Part shown: piece after piece, positions 1-10,250 of the stretch
Layout of the letters: every line of letters begins with the position of its first letter
Position numbering within the stretch: the first letter of the stretch is position 1
Assembly: GCA_034190875.2 (NCBI GenBank)
Contig: CM067356.1
Coordinates: 53,044,102 to 53,108,101, forward strand
From: Urechis unicinctus
Lineage: Eukaryota; Annelida; Polychaeta; Xenopneusta; Urechidae
Reading direction: 5' to 3'
DNA: 64,000 nucleotides
Notes under the pieces: model-generated
What the model saw: only the letters and a program-made list of their open reading frames with translations
Told to the model about the DNA's origin: nothing
Database searches by the model: none
Translations under genes and position numbers: made by a program

Positions 1-1330
1 GCATGAATCGGCGATTTTCCTATTACAGCACATCTTTAGAAAACATAAATGAATAGTGATCTGAAAATACTCTCATCAATTGAGAGCTTTTTGTTCCAAT
101 GCAAACAGGGCATGCGGGTTCAGGTCTGTTTATAGCCACATCCATCGACATCAAATCACCTGAGAAAGCATATAGATGAATCAGTACCAATTATCATTCT
201 GATTGATCTTTTCTTTAAGCTATTACATTTAATGAGAGATGTCTCGGAGAAAAGTACAGTTACCATCATACTTCCCTAATAATTGGTTTGTTCTGCTGAA
301 CCAATAAAATACTGCTATATCAAAACTGCTGCTTATGCGCTGCATATTGATTCACTTTGAATGTAGCTTATGAAGTCATATAGGGGACGGGTTTTCTCAT
401 CCTTTTTCTTTTTACAGCAACAATACACATATTTTTGGATGATTTAATTCTTTGTTTAGGTCTGGTAAAAATGTGAATTAGTATTTATTTTGTTTCCGAT
501 TGACGATGCAAGGTACCTTAACAATCTGACGCATGCTCATTGTAAAACATATACGTAACGCGGAATTGAATTCGTTCTACATTCTGTTACGTGTTCAAAT
601 GGTGTTTCCAAAACTTATTCGAACAACAGTGAGCACGCAATATATGGAAAACCTGGAAATCTTTGAGTGTACCTTCTTAACTAATTTGCTCGTGCGAAAC
701 TTCAATTGAAAAGTATATTCTGTAGTCCCCCTAATGCTCATCCCAAATTGTCTCACATTTGCGCTTCTATGATATATATATTTGTGCTCCCATAATAGAT
801 GTATTAGTATCAATTATTCTTAGAAATTGTTTGGTGCTGCATGAAGGGGTTTAAAGCATGGCGGTTGACAGAGCATCTACTATTTGTTATGCATTATGAC
901 ATAGATTTTGTGCAAACAGCGCAAAGCCTGTTCATCTGTCTATGATGACTGTTGTTTACGTTGTTATTCGTGCTGTATTTGTTGCAATTAATGGAACTTT
1001 TTATTCCGTTAGTTATCAGCAGTTATAATACAACGCGAGACAAGTGAAATGATATATTTTCGCCATTGATTGTCGCTGAAAATGCATGCATTCTTATTGC
1101 TGGATACAGTTACTGCACTAACTTTTGTATAAAACGATTATAGTTCAAAGCAATTATTTGTGATAAGCTAAGCAAACACGCATGGTATTTTGTCATTCCA
1201 CCTAAGACACGAGTAAATACTCAAAATGCTACAGTTTTATTCAATTATGGTGTTCCAATGGTTGCATACGAATGGTTACAAATATTTAGATATTTATGTA
1301 TATTTGAATGATGTCACGATCGATCCGATC
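1..1330. other. AT-rich intergenic DNA, no gene seen
   Basis: I see no protein family, RNA gene or transposon end here. The open frames are short and have low-complexity composition, as expected by chance in AT-rich DNA. Confidence 0.6.
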
Positions 1331-1349
1331 TATCTATATATATATTTAC

Positions 1350-1447
<98 letters not shown>

Positions 1448-1513
1448 ATGTGTATGTAACTTTATATATAAATATATGTATATATATATAAATACTTATA
1501 TATATATATATAT

Positions 1514-1560
<47 letters not shown>
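1331..1560. repeat. (TA)n microsatellite with a (TG)n core
   Basis: Nearly continuous TA dinucleotides, interrupted by a TG run at about 1,431-1,447 and a few TAAA or TTAT units. Open frames made only of Tyr-Ile repeats across this tract are artefacts of the repeat. Confidence 0.95.
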
Positions 1561-1642
1561 GATACAAAGTGCTTCGAATTCGTCATAATATCCCGCTGAT
1601 TTGCTACATTTATGCAGCATAGTGCAGAAAACGTTGTGTCCG

Positions 1643-1867
1643 CAGAATTTCGAAAGAGCAGATCAACCGTATAAGCATGCAACAGAGCATAAGCTTCTAC
1701 ATTGACGTGACGTATAGTATATCATTATATCGCCACAGAATTTATCAAAATACACCGATACAGGCCCAGTCCATTAGCTTGCTTGCATCTTGCAGAAAAT
1801 CTAGAATTTCGAAAGAGCAGATCAACCGTATAAGCATGCAACAGAGCATAAGCCTACATTTTGACGT
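1643..1867. repeat. Direct duplication of about 51 bp, 160 bp apart
   Basis: The stretches 1,643-1,693 and 1,803-1,853 are identical over about 51 bases; both contain GAGCAGATCAACCGTATAAG. Similarity continues weakly on both sides: both are preceded by GCAGAAAA and followed by a TCTACATT or CCTACATT type sequence. This is consistent with a recent tandem duplication of a roughly 160-bp unit. No coding signal was recognised. Confidence 0.85.
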
Positions 1868-1869
1868 TC

Positions 1870-3077
1870 ATACATTTATCAAATAGTATGTTTCATATTG
1901 CATTTGCCTAGCATTCATACTTACATAGTACTAGCATTAACTTACATTGCATTATCGCGAACAGATATTGATTACCAGACAGGTCGGATACAATTGAGAC
2001 AGCAGTACTTGCTACCTTGCTTATAAGATAATTTGTGATTTCAAAAACTTTCCAACGACAACTATTCATCTTCGATCAAAGTTTTAGATATTCTGCATGA
2101 ATTGCTAAGGCGTTAAGCATAATATCCCAAGGGTTTTAACAAAACCAAATTATAGGCGATGTATCATTAACATCGTCAATGAGAGCACCTTCTTAACCGA
2201 ACTTTTGGCATTTTGAAGTCGTTCCGCGCAGAATCACAGTTGCATGATTATCTTAATTAATCACATATGTGACCATTGAACATCAAACTTTATTTACTTC
2301 ATTTGTTCTTCCAAATCTTTTGAAAGCATGCGATTTTTAGATTTGTAATGTTAAACCTATATGTACATCTAAGATCTAAGTTTGGCAAGAAAATACTCAC
2401 AAATTTGAAAGAACGGTTTTCGGACACGAGACTATCATCTTTGAAAAAAAGTAGGTAATACGAAAATGCTGAGAAAGTCTTATTGTTAGTTACTTCAAAT
2501 GTGATGGATGTGCGTTTGATATATCAATGCTTATACCATATACCGATCATGATATTTCTCCATGGATACGTGATTTCCCCTCAGCAATGCGAGCGTCACG
2601 GCGACCTAAACCTCACATAGGAGCGTTGCACGTCACGCTAAACATACAGCGACATAAAAATATACCATCCGTGAATAGCATGGGATAATGTCATGTTCAT
2701 TCCAGTGGGATATGTAAATAAAGAGGCCATTTGTTAGTTAATGCATTCTCAGATGTTTCCATATGTGAGAGAAGAAGCATGCTTTAGTTTAGCTAGGTTA
2801 ATGTTTATTTTCATAAACTGGGATATTAGTATTTGAGTCCAACTGATAGTTAATGTTTTAATAGCCTAACTTAATCACGGCAATATGTGTTGAATGACCG
2901 GATATTGAGTTACATTATAATTGCATACTCCATTCAAAAATATGACCATATTTGAGCCATTCTATGCGGTAATAACTCTGAATCCAAGGAGAACCAAATT
3001 ATTTATTATGTACTTAATAAAATTAAGACGTTTGGGTAAATGGCTCTCTAACGTCATCAGCCCCAGTATCATTAAAT
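1870..3077. other. AT-rich intergenic DNA, no gene seen
   Basis: No recognisable gene, repeat family or transposon terminus was found between the duplication and the minisatellite. Confidence 0.55.
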
Positions 3078-3332
3078 AAGCCAGCTGTGGACGGTTATTG
3101 AGCTAGCTACGGGCGTGATAAAGGCCAGCTACAGTCGTAAAATGAGCCTGCTACGGACGGTAACTGAGCTAGCTACGGACATGATATAAGCCAGCTACGG
3201 ACTAAAATGAACCTGCTACGGAGGGTAACTGAGCTAGCTACGGATATGATATAAGCCATCTACGGACTAAAATGAACCTGCTACGGACGGTAACTGAGCT
3301 AGCTACGGACATGATATAAGCCAGCTACGACC
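3078..3332. repeat. Minisatellite, unit about 63-65 bp, roughly four copies
   Basis: Units read as GAGCTAGCTACGGACATGAT, then ATAAGCCAGCTACGGAC, then a TAAAATGAACCTGCTACGGA part. Each unit is built from the shorter word GCTACGGAC. The copies differ by point changes and small indels. The array lies immediately left of the oldest recognisable Polinton-like sequence (fragment A), so it may mark or have replaced that fragment's edge. Confidence 0.85.
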
Positions 3333-3354
3333 ATGATGTCAGACCATGAGGCAG

Positions 3355-3940
3355 CATATTATCCACTACTTATGCGGTATGTCAATGAGTCTTCAGCCGT
3401 AGCTTTGCGTGATCGGTCTCCGCTAGGAGCTGGCGTATTGAGACAAGTTCCTCCCGTGTCGAGATAACATCACTTCACACAGGGCCTCTTCAAACGCGTC
3501 ACGGTCATTGGTGTTAAAGAGCACAACCCAGCGGGTCTGGTCATGAAGGTCCTTCAGCACAGAGTTGCATTTTGGGAGGCCCCTAATGGCCATTTTGGAC
3601 AGCATGTCTTTTTCCTTGGTCAATGGTTTTGTGGCCGAGTAGTCGTCAATAATGTACAATGTGGACTCTCCCTGAAACCGCTTGTAGAAAGCCATAAACC
3701 TGTTATTGAGCCATCAAGAAGATAGACCATGAGGTCAGCCCGAACCCAGCTCCGTGACTGGTAGGTCTGGTTGAAAACGCTGGTGGGGCAGAGGATTACA
3801 ATATGCTGGACGTGACCGGCAAACTGCCCTCAAGCAATCGATGCATGAAGACTGTTTTACCACAACTGGTCTGGCCACAAACAATGGCCGAGCAAACTGG
3901 AAATCCAAACTTAGGAGACTGCATAAACGAAACTGCCACC
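3355..3940 (-). pseudogene. Packaging-type ATPase (A32/FtsK-HerA-like), copy A, broken
   Basis: In Polintons and related viruses this ATPase drives DNA into the capsid. Seen on the minus strand: a Walker A region at about 3,848-3,888 reading GQTSCGKT (glycine replaced by serine relative to the GQTGCGKT of the other copies) and a Walker B-like LYIIDD in the frame 3,423-3,695. A C-terminal part shares the words LKDLHDQTRW and DRDAFEEAL with the other copies. The start codon present in copies B and C is lost here, and at least two frameshifts separate the pieces. The 5' end overlaps the capsid gene. It matches copy B over its full length, so family assignment is firm; it cannot be functional. 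Confidence 0.85.
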
Positions 3941-5849
3941 CTTTATATTCCTCTGTGCGTCCATAACCATATACATATAGACGTTCAACGCGCCTGCCGC
4001 CTCAGCCTTCTTTGTGATCTAGATAGCGATACCAAAGAGTTTATAGCTTCGCTAAGAGGACTCACTTCGAGTGGCTCTGCGATGATCGCTTCCCTAATTA
4101 TAATACATTTCAATCGTAAGGTGGTGCTACCGTGACACAAACAAAAGCACATGGGAATACTGAGCTGACGTCACTTTGATTGATGAGATCGGGACAAATG
4201 TCGTTTCGTACAGCATTGCCACTGCCAAAACACGTCGCACAATAGGCTTAGGAATAGCGAAAATAGCAAGTACACTATTTAATCAATGTCAACTATATCA
4301 AGTACCCGGTCTGGGGTACACCTATCGAAAACAGTTCGCCTCTAACAACGTCCGCGCAGTTTACAATCCTCGATCTTTCATGTCCGCACTGTAGTTTTCG
4401 ACTGTCAATAACTGTCTGACAATTATGAAATTACACCAAAGACTTTCCCGATATCAGGCGACGATACCATGAAATCAACAAAAGCACATGGGATTGTTGA
4501 TCAAACGTCTCAGGGATCGGCGGCTGTTAAAAATATGGAGTCATCTGATTGGTCTAGGCGACAACAGCATCAAATTAAACAGAGAATTCCACAACAGCTT
4601 CAAATTAAACGGAGAATTCCACGTGGTTTTAAGAGACGCCATGACAATAACGCATCGGCTAACAGGTGGCGTCTTCACATATTCCCTCGGACGGAAGGCT
4701 CAAGTGAGCGCTATTAGCAAAGCTATAAACTCTTTGGTGACATCCTTAGACGCATTTCTCCCTGTGCTGGCCACTGCCATGGAGCTGGTCGTCGTCACTC
4801 TTCCTCAGGTCGAGCCACAGGGCATACTTGCTGGTCACTACAGCCAGTGCAAGGTCTTTTGCAGTCATTGCCACGCTTTGGTCACGTTTACTAGTTGCCG
4901 CAATGGCCTTCTCCGTCTCATCTCTCTGTTGGCAGGCACGCATACCTTGGGCATACAGCTTGTTGGGGATACCCCAACTGGTCACCTCGACCTTTATCTT
5001 CGAGTTGTAAAAGGACTCTGTCCTCCTGGCAAATGACGCAGCAAATTTTCTTAATGCTGCGAGCCGGTACGTTCAAGTTGATGATCCACAGTGTGTCTCT
5101 ATTGTTGCATGCAATCTTCCTGTGGCGGAGCATGCGTTCATACAGAATCACGAGCCGATCTGTGTACAGGGTGCAGATCATGCGGGCTAGCTCTGGTTGG
5201 GTAACCATGACATACTCCAGGGAGATGCCTTTGATTGTGTATCTGGCATTGGTGTCACCCATCACGTGAATCACTCGGGTGCAGTCGTTGAATGTGAGCT
5301 CATATTCCTGTCCATCGCCAAGCGCACCCTGGTGCAAAAACATGTGGCTCTTGAGGACTTTAAAGTGTGGCAGAATATACAACCGGCTGCTATAGGAGTC
5401 AGCTATGGCCTTGTCCTCTACCTTGACATCTACCTCGGTTTCATCGTTGTCACCTTCCCTAATCCGTATCTTGGTTACATTACTGTCATCTAATGTGTCA
5501 ATGCTCTCTCTCCTGTGTTGTTTTCTATAGGTCGCCGTAACAGTGACACACATTGCTGTCATCAATGGACATGACCTTGTTGCCAAAAATCTTGATTGTC
5601 GTTTTCTTAACCACAGCGCAACCCAGGATTTGTACAACACTGCAGTAAGCGTCGGTCGAGGTCAGCGTGCTTGTAAAAAGCCAAATGGGCTGTCCCTGGG
5701 ACAATGACATGGTCTGCGCCCATGTTGGGGTTGGTGTTTCTGGTCGATAGTGCTTGAGTTGCTAGTAATGTCTGCTTTACACCCTTTGCCCCAAGAGGCT
5801 CGCGTATCCTGCATTATGTATTTAGCTTGCGGCCGTAAGTACTCGTCAT
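3911..5849 (-). pseudogene. Major capsid-like protein (probable double jelly-roll), copy A, broken
   Basis: Copy A of the gene that is best preserved at 12,384-14,435. Recognisable words shared with the other copies include VTQPELARMI, DTLWIINLNVPARS and SKYALWLDL. An ATG at 5,849 starts a TYGRKLN segment that stops after about a dozen codons, and the long open frame 4,918-5,640 is one of several frames needed to cover the gene. A 704-bp transposon splits the 3' end. The last codons overlap the ATPase start region as in copies B and C. Assignment as a capsid protein rests on gene order next to the packaging ATPase and on resemblance to capsid-like proteins in invertebrate adintovirus-like elements; no fold can be computed here. 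Confidence 0.75.
4033..4736 (+). mobile_element. Non-autonomous TIR transposon, copy 1 (in capsid gene A)
   Basis: The element starts CAAAGAGTTTATAGCTTCGC and ends in the inverted complement (GCTATAAACTCTTTG), giving imperfect terminal inverted repeats of about 38 bp. It is flanked by GCGATAC on the left and GTGACAT on the right. The uninterrupted capsid gene of element C reads GTGATAC at this site, so these are decayed 7-bp target duplications. No transposase is visible. The same family is inserted in the opposite orientation at 12,572-13,340. A 7- or 8-bp duplication would fit the P or hAT superfamilies; which one is undecided. Confidence 0.85.
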
Positions 5850-5975
5850 GTTGACAATTCAAGTATTATAACTTTTTCTTTGATAAAGTCACACGGAATT
5901 GGACAACGCAGTATTTGATGATGGATGGGGGTTAGCAATTGGATGCGAATTAGCTAAAATGGTCACACAGTAGTA
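5850..5975 (+). pseudogene. Remnant 5' part of the coiled-coil gene, copy A
   Basis: About 125 bp downstream (plus strand) of the capsid gene start align by eye with 14,500-14,650 in element B, notably GATGCGAATTAGCTAAAATG against GATGCATTAGCTGAAAAGG. The reading frame is not preserved. It shows that fragment A once had the same divergent plus-strand gene as B and C, cut off at about 5,975. Confidence 0.45.
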
Positions 5976-6060
5976 TAGAGAGTAGCGGTTCTGGCGCACT
6001 GCTACTCATCATTACTATTCCCCCTTTGACAGCTTATACAAGATTTTTGCTCACCCTTAG

Positions 6061-9000
6061 TTAAGAGAAAGGCGCCTCGGACCCGACTCTCCAAACGGGG
6101 CCGAGGACCTTGCTAGTTTGTTGGTAAATAGCGTGCCCATAGGTGTCTACACTGTTCGCGGCTATCCACCGCTTTGAATCAAAGGGAGAGAGTGACACCT
6201 TGTTGACATGGAGCCCATATATATTATAACCATCACTGCGTAGCATGTTCATTCCAAGACGGAACTGCTTCTTGGTGAACAGAGACTCCATGTACTGTGC
6301 GTGGAGTAGGTGTTTCTTAACCACAACCTTCATCACTCCCTTATCCCTTTTAATCTTACCCTCGCCTTGATGGGGACACCGGCACACTCATCTTTCATCT
6401 TTCCTAGCACCTTCTTATATACGTCACCGAACAAGGGGTGAGAAGGATCATCATTACATGCATCAAAAAGGTCACTATCTTCTTTCATGTCTGCATACAC
6501 GTCAGCTGTGCGGATATCCAGAAGCAACGAGTCCGTGTCTGTGTATAGCAGGCCAAGGTCGCTACCATATCTGGACTTCACTGTGTTATAATAGAAGTCG
6601 TACATCAGGTGTTTGGAGAGGTCGAGTATGCACATGCCTACATACACCAGACGATTTAACACTAAGCGGGTCTTTTGCATATGCAGGGCGTCCAGGTCAT
6701 CAAGCCTGGGTAATTTTTCCTTTTCTGCCAAGAGCACAATCTTTATGTTGACTCACCTTCGGAGATTCTCCATGGTTTTACCAAACACAGAGTTGTTCAT
6801 CAGCTTGTACAGGTCCTTCTCAAAGTCGCTGGTGGCAACCTTACGCAGGTCTGTGTTCGTGCGAATGTAAGGCTCCATCCACGGTACAGTGTATCTTGGT
6901 AAGCCTCATTCCCAGAGATAGGTAAAACTTAAGATTCCTATATTGGACCACATACTGCTAAAAGCTTCTTAACTCCATTTCCGGTGCTGCCCAATGCACC
7001 TAGGAGATCCTTCTGGTAGTCTGACAACCAATTAATTCTGCACAGACATTCGCGCTGGTGCTAGTGGATAATCATTGTGATCAGCATGTAACTCTGCAAG
7101 GTATTCAAGATCAACTTTGAGTATATATCCGGTTTCGGCATTGTCTAGATGGTCCTGTATCTGTAGAACGGCCGGCTGATCCACCCGCCCAATACCCGTA
7201 GTAGGCAAAGGTTGACTCATCGCCCACCCATACAGGTTGTTAGCGTCAAGCTACTGGATATAAATCACTGGCTTATCCCGCTCAAAACCCTCTACGTACG
7301 GGTTGTTAGCTTAAGCCTGGCGACGTGATACCTTGCATATGTCACCGCACAGGCCCTTCTCAATGAATAGGTGTTTGTCATAGTCGGTGAGAAGCTCGAG
7401 CTCCACACCTGTGCTCTTAAGAAGCGCATTCCATGAAAGGCCAGGACTGGTATAGTAGTGAGCTGGATATAAGTCATACCACTTAAAACAGGTTTTGCGA
7501 AATATCTGAAATACAGCAGCCAAGAGTAGTACATCTGTGCGCAGGTACAGGTCATGATAGTTGCCCATGGTTTTGACACCCAAACACATTCCAGACCTTC
7601 TGTGCATATTCATAGTCTGCAGCAGATATACCTTGCTCAGAAAGCTTGCTGTAGAACTCCAGCCATCCATAAACTGATAGGGATACACTCCCTTGCGCAG
7701 TAGCAGCCGGCGTTTCGTTTCATCAGGCTCATACTTAGCCGTCACTGCAAAGGCGTCTGGTTTATTTGCAGACACCAGCTTGTCAAGCAAGGCCAGGAGG
7801 AACAGTGCACTGTCAATAAAGCGTAACTGTTCGATCGATAGGGATATATACTTCTCCATATTGTTTGGGATACAGCCCGGAGGGGGGGGGGGGGGGGGGG
7901 GTGTCACTTAAGTGTATAAAGGTAGTATACATGTGCCGCCCGACGAGGTATGTTTTTTCGGCCTCTCGACTTGTACGACGGGTTTAATTGGGCCTCATAC
8001 TTGTACAACGTTTTTTTATGGGGGCTTTGTTTTGTACAGCGGGGTATGTTTTCTCTTCCCATGCAGTGTGTTGAGATTTTCTCCCGGGATTTCCCACCGA
8101 TCGTTGACAATGCAAATGCAATGAATGGTCCCCATGTGACGCCCCGAGAATCACACGCTCAGCCCACAGGGATTTGCATTGGCCGGCTTACCAATATCTT
8201 CCATGCATACAAAACCCTTTATGGTTTATGTATACATAGAAGATAGCGGCCGGCTGGCCATTACCAATCCCTGTGGCTCGACCGTGCAAGCGTGCAAAGT
8301 TGTTACTGCATGTAATCAGAAATCTGCTCATAACATTTTGAGATTTATCCGCAACTTTTATCCTGCCTACGACGTACGAGGATTATACGTGATACATTTA
8401 AATAATACCTTGTACGACGACCCCCCCCCCCCCAGTTCTTTTTTACATACATGACAATGTGTTGCTACCTTATGCACTTTTTTTATCCTTTTGCGTCATG
8501 CGCATGGGAGCAGGGTTCGACAGAACTCCTGTTGCAGGGGTTGCAAGAATTTTTCCACAGTGTTGCCTCCTCTATACATCACAGGGGGTTTGGTCTGACC
8601 ATCACACCACACATGTACATAGCCATAACCACATGGCTCATGTTCTTCTGTTTTCTGTGTGTTGCTCTTGGTAGGATCAGGTGCAGGGCTTGAAGTTTCA
8701 CCGTGAGCGCCTCAAAGTCGACGTAGATAGCATAAGGGTCAGCCAAGTGCTTCTGTCAGTTCTGAAAGGATAATATGGTTTTCCCATCCTCAGGCATATC
8801 CACTGGCACAGCAGTTTGCCCTATCCCCACACACTCAGGTTTGTGCTCAGAGAGCTGTTTATCAGTGGTATAAACATGTAGGCATCGTTTGCAGAAGAAC
8901 TTGCGGTGTTCGTATTTACTCTGATCATCCAGCAAGCTATTCAGATTTTTGATTTGCGCGTAATGAAACTTACCATCCTCCTCAATCAGCATGAGGTGAA

Positions 9001-9595
9001 TAAGTGGACCAGGATGTTTACTGATGTGGTGTATGATAGAGGCCCTCCCATTCCAGCCAAAAGACGTTCAAGGCTAGGTTAGGATGCTTTTCTACCTTCT
9101 CAATATACGACAATGGTGTTGGATATTCTTTGCCTTTACCTTCCAACAGGGTTAACAGCCACTGAATGTTATATTTAGATGGTCGCGGTGGGTCCTTGAC
9201 AACCGGGGGCAGAGCCGATTCAAAAGACTATAGAAGGCAGTAGTCGTCAGTGTCTTTTATGTTTATGATAGCCTTCTTAGCTGCCAGCTCACTTGGTATG
9301 GACAAGTTGGAGCCACCTTTTAATGGCTAGTAGCTGGCATTATCAATCCACAGAGTTGTGACTGTCCCAAACTCCTAACCAGAACCTTTATTGGTCCACT
9401 TCTCCAACTGCTCTTGAATATTACCATTATTCTGTTCTAGCGCATCGTTAATATCTTCTGAGGAGAGAACCACCTGTTATTTATTACGTAATACAGGCTC
9501 AGCATACTCAGTGCTGCCGTCATCGGTGTGCTTCATATGTTTTACTTGAAGGGCAAAATGACACTTGATTCAGTCAAAACTTTATTGTGAGTCAT
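6061..9595 (-). pseudogene. Family B DNA polymerase (protein-primed type), copy B, broken
   Basis: Replicates the element. On the minus strand an ATG at 9,595 (MTHN) leads almost directly into sequence that in copy C lies about 140 residues further on, so the proline-rich N-terminal part is deleted here. Then come a C-x2-C...H-x-x-x-C zinc-finger-like segment (8,756-8,992), the exonuclease region, a polymerase motif A-type DANNLYGW (7,223-7,250, preceded by an in-frame TAG at 7,251-7,253), [13 protein letters not shown] (near 6,800), the catalytic YTDTDS (in 6,333-6,737) and the C-terminal FDSKRWIA. A 552-bp foldback insertion removes about 180 bp of exonuclease domain. Multiple frameshifts; family assignment is certain from the motifs. 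Confidence 0.93.
7882..8433. mobile_element. Foldback insertion bounded by poly-G and poly-C
   Basis: The insertion begins with 20 G (7,882-7,901) and ends with 13 C (8,421-8,433), so its ends are inverted. Around 8,150-8,300 it contains an imperfect palindrome: CACAGGGATTTGCATTGGCC on the left arm faces GGCCATTACCAATCCCTGTG on the right, with GCCGGC words inside and TTTAT at the centre. Compared with element C (27,931-28,110) it replaces about 180 bp of polymerase coding sequence. No ORF resembling a transposase is visible. It is a MITE-like or foldback element; no target duplication is evident. Confidence 0.7.
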
Positions 9596-9703
9596 GCTTA
9601 ATATATATATCCATATCTCTAAATGGAAATTTTATGATACAAAAAAGACAACGACTAGACAGCGAGCGGACTTTGACCTTGTTGACAGCGCCATGAGATT
9701 TAA

Positions 9704-9712
9704 ATTTTTATA
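9704..9712 (-). promoter_or_regulatory. TATA-box-like site upstream of polymerase, copy B
   Basis: Minus strand reads TATAAAAAT about 110 bp upstream of the polymerase ATG at 9,595. Element C has TATAAAAATA at the equivalent place (29,804-29,813), and the surrounding spacer is also similar between the copies. Functional role is inference. Confidence 0.45.
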
Positions 9713-9731
9713 GAGCAGGAAATTCACGTTC

Positions 9732-9973
9732 TTTCTTGGAAATCATGTAACGGTTGTCTTTATGGGAACAAAGAATCAGCGGGTTCTTGGAAATTATGTA
9801 ACGTTGTCTTTATGTGAACAAAACAAATGCGGTTTCTTGGAAATCATGTAACGTTGTCTATATGGGAACAAAACAATCAGTGGTTTCCTGGAAATCACGA
9901 ACGGTTGTCTTTATGGGAACAAATAATCAGCAATTTCTTGGAAATCATGTAACGGTTGTCTTTATGGGAACAA
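9732..9973. repeat. Minisatellite, unit about 51 bp, five copies
   Basis: Each unit contains TTTCTTGGAAATCATGTAAC, then GGTTGTCTTTATGGGAACAA and an AATCAGC tail, with one to four changes per unit. It lies between the polymerase promoter region and the small Cys-rich gene. Element C has no such array at the same place, so it expanded in B only. Confidence 0.92.
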
Positions 9974-9975
9974 TG

Positions 9976-10224
9976 TCAGGCTGTTGCAAAGCGATTTTTT
10001 TTCTTTTGGTACAGACACCTGTGGTTGACTTGATCGAACCCACAATCCATATACAATCCTAGGTCATTTTTAATACCCTTCTGACAAACCGTACGAAGAC
10101 GATTAACGACACCATGTTTTATCTTATATCTGTGTAATCCACAAAACTCTTGTGTACAGGGCCTGTTACTGGGGTCTTTCTTTCCGACTAATATCCACGG
10201 ACTCTTATTTTCAAATACTACCAT
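9976..10224 (-). CDS. Small Cys-rich protein, putative zinc-binding, copy B (82 aa)
   Basis: An open frame of 82 codons lies between polymerase and integrase on the minus strand, starting MVVFENKSPWIL. It contains a PCTQEFCGLHRYKIKHG segment and a later C-x-x-G pair, a spacing reminiscent of small zinc-binding viral proteins. The first half is conserved in element C (30,106 downward) at the same position, although C has a frameshift and stops. Because it stays open here and recurs in both elements between the same neighbours, it is probably a real gene of the element. Function unknown. The last residues (QKKKNRFATA) differ from C and may be beyond the original end. Confidence 0.5.
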   Translation of the reverse strand: MVVFENKSPWILVGKKDPSNRPCTQEFCGLHRYKIKHGVVNRLRTVCQKGIKNDLGLYMDCGFDQVNHRCLYQKKKNRFATA

Positions 10225-10250
10225 TATTATATTTATAGATATCTATATGT

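Larger units (their letters stand above)
3350..5975 (-). mobile_element. Polinton/adintovirus-like fragment A (ATPase + capsid block)
   Basis: This segment carries only the packaging ATPase and the capsid-like gene on the minus strand, plus about 125 bp of the divergent plus-strand gene that normally follows. Its DNA is alignable by eye to 11,800-14,650 (element B) and 32,160-34,030 (element C). Left of 3,350 similarity fades into a minisatellite. Right of about 5,975 it abuts the 3' end of element B's polymerase, which is not the normal neighbour. It is therefore a truncated separate copy. A 704-bp transposon sits inside its capsid gene. Confidence 0.8.

Noticed and set aside
1226-1682. Tyr/Ile-rich frames in this and other TA tracts (42.7-43.2, 46.2-46.7, 63.4-63.7 kb)
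   Set aside because: They are translations of (TA)n repeats and need no gene.
4488-5036. 182-codon plus-strand frame
   Set aside because: It crosses the transposon end and runs antisense to the capsid gene; no conservation in the other copies.
9732-9973. CRISPR-like array (also the array at 3,078-3,332)
   Set aside because: Repeats are contiguous with no unique spacers of constant length; they are minisatellites in a eukaryotic element.
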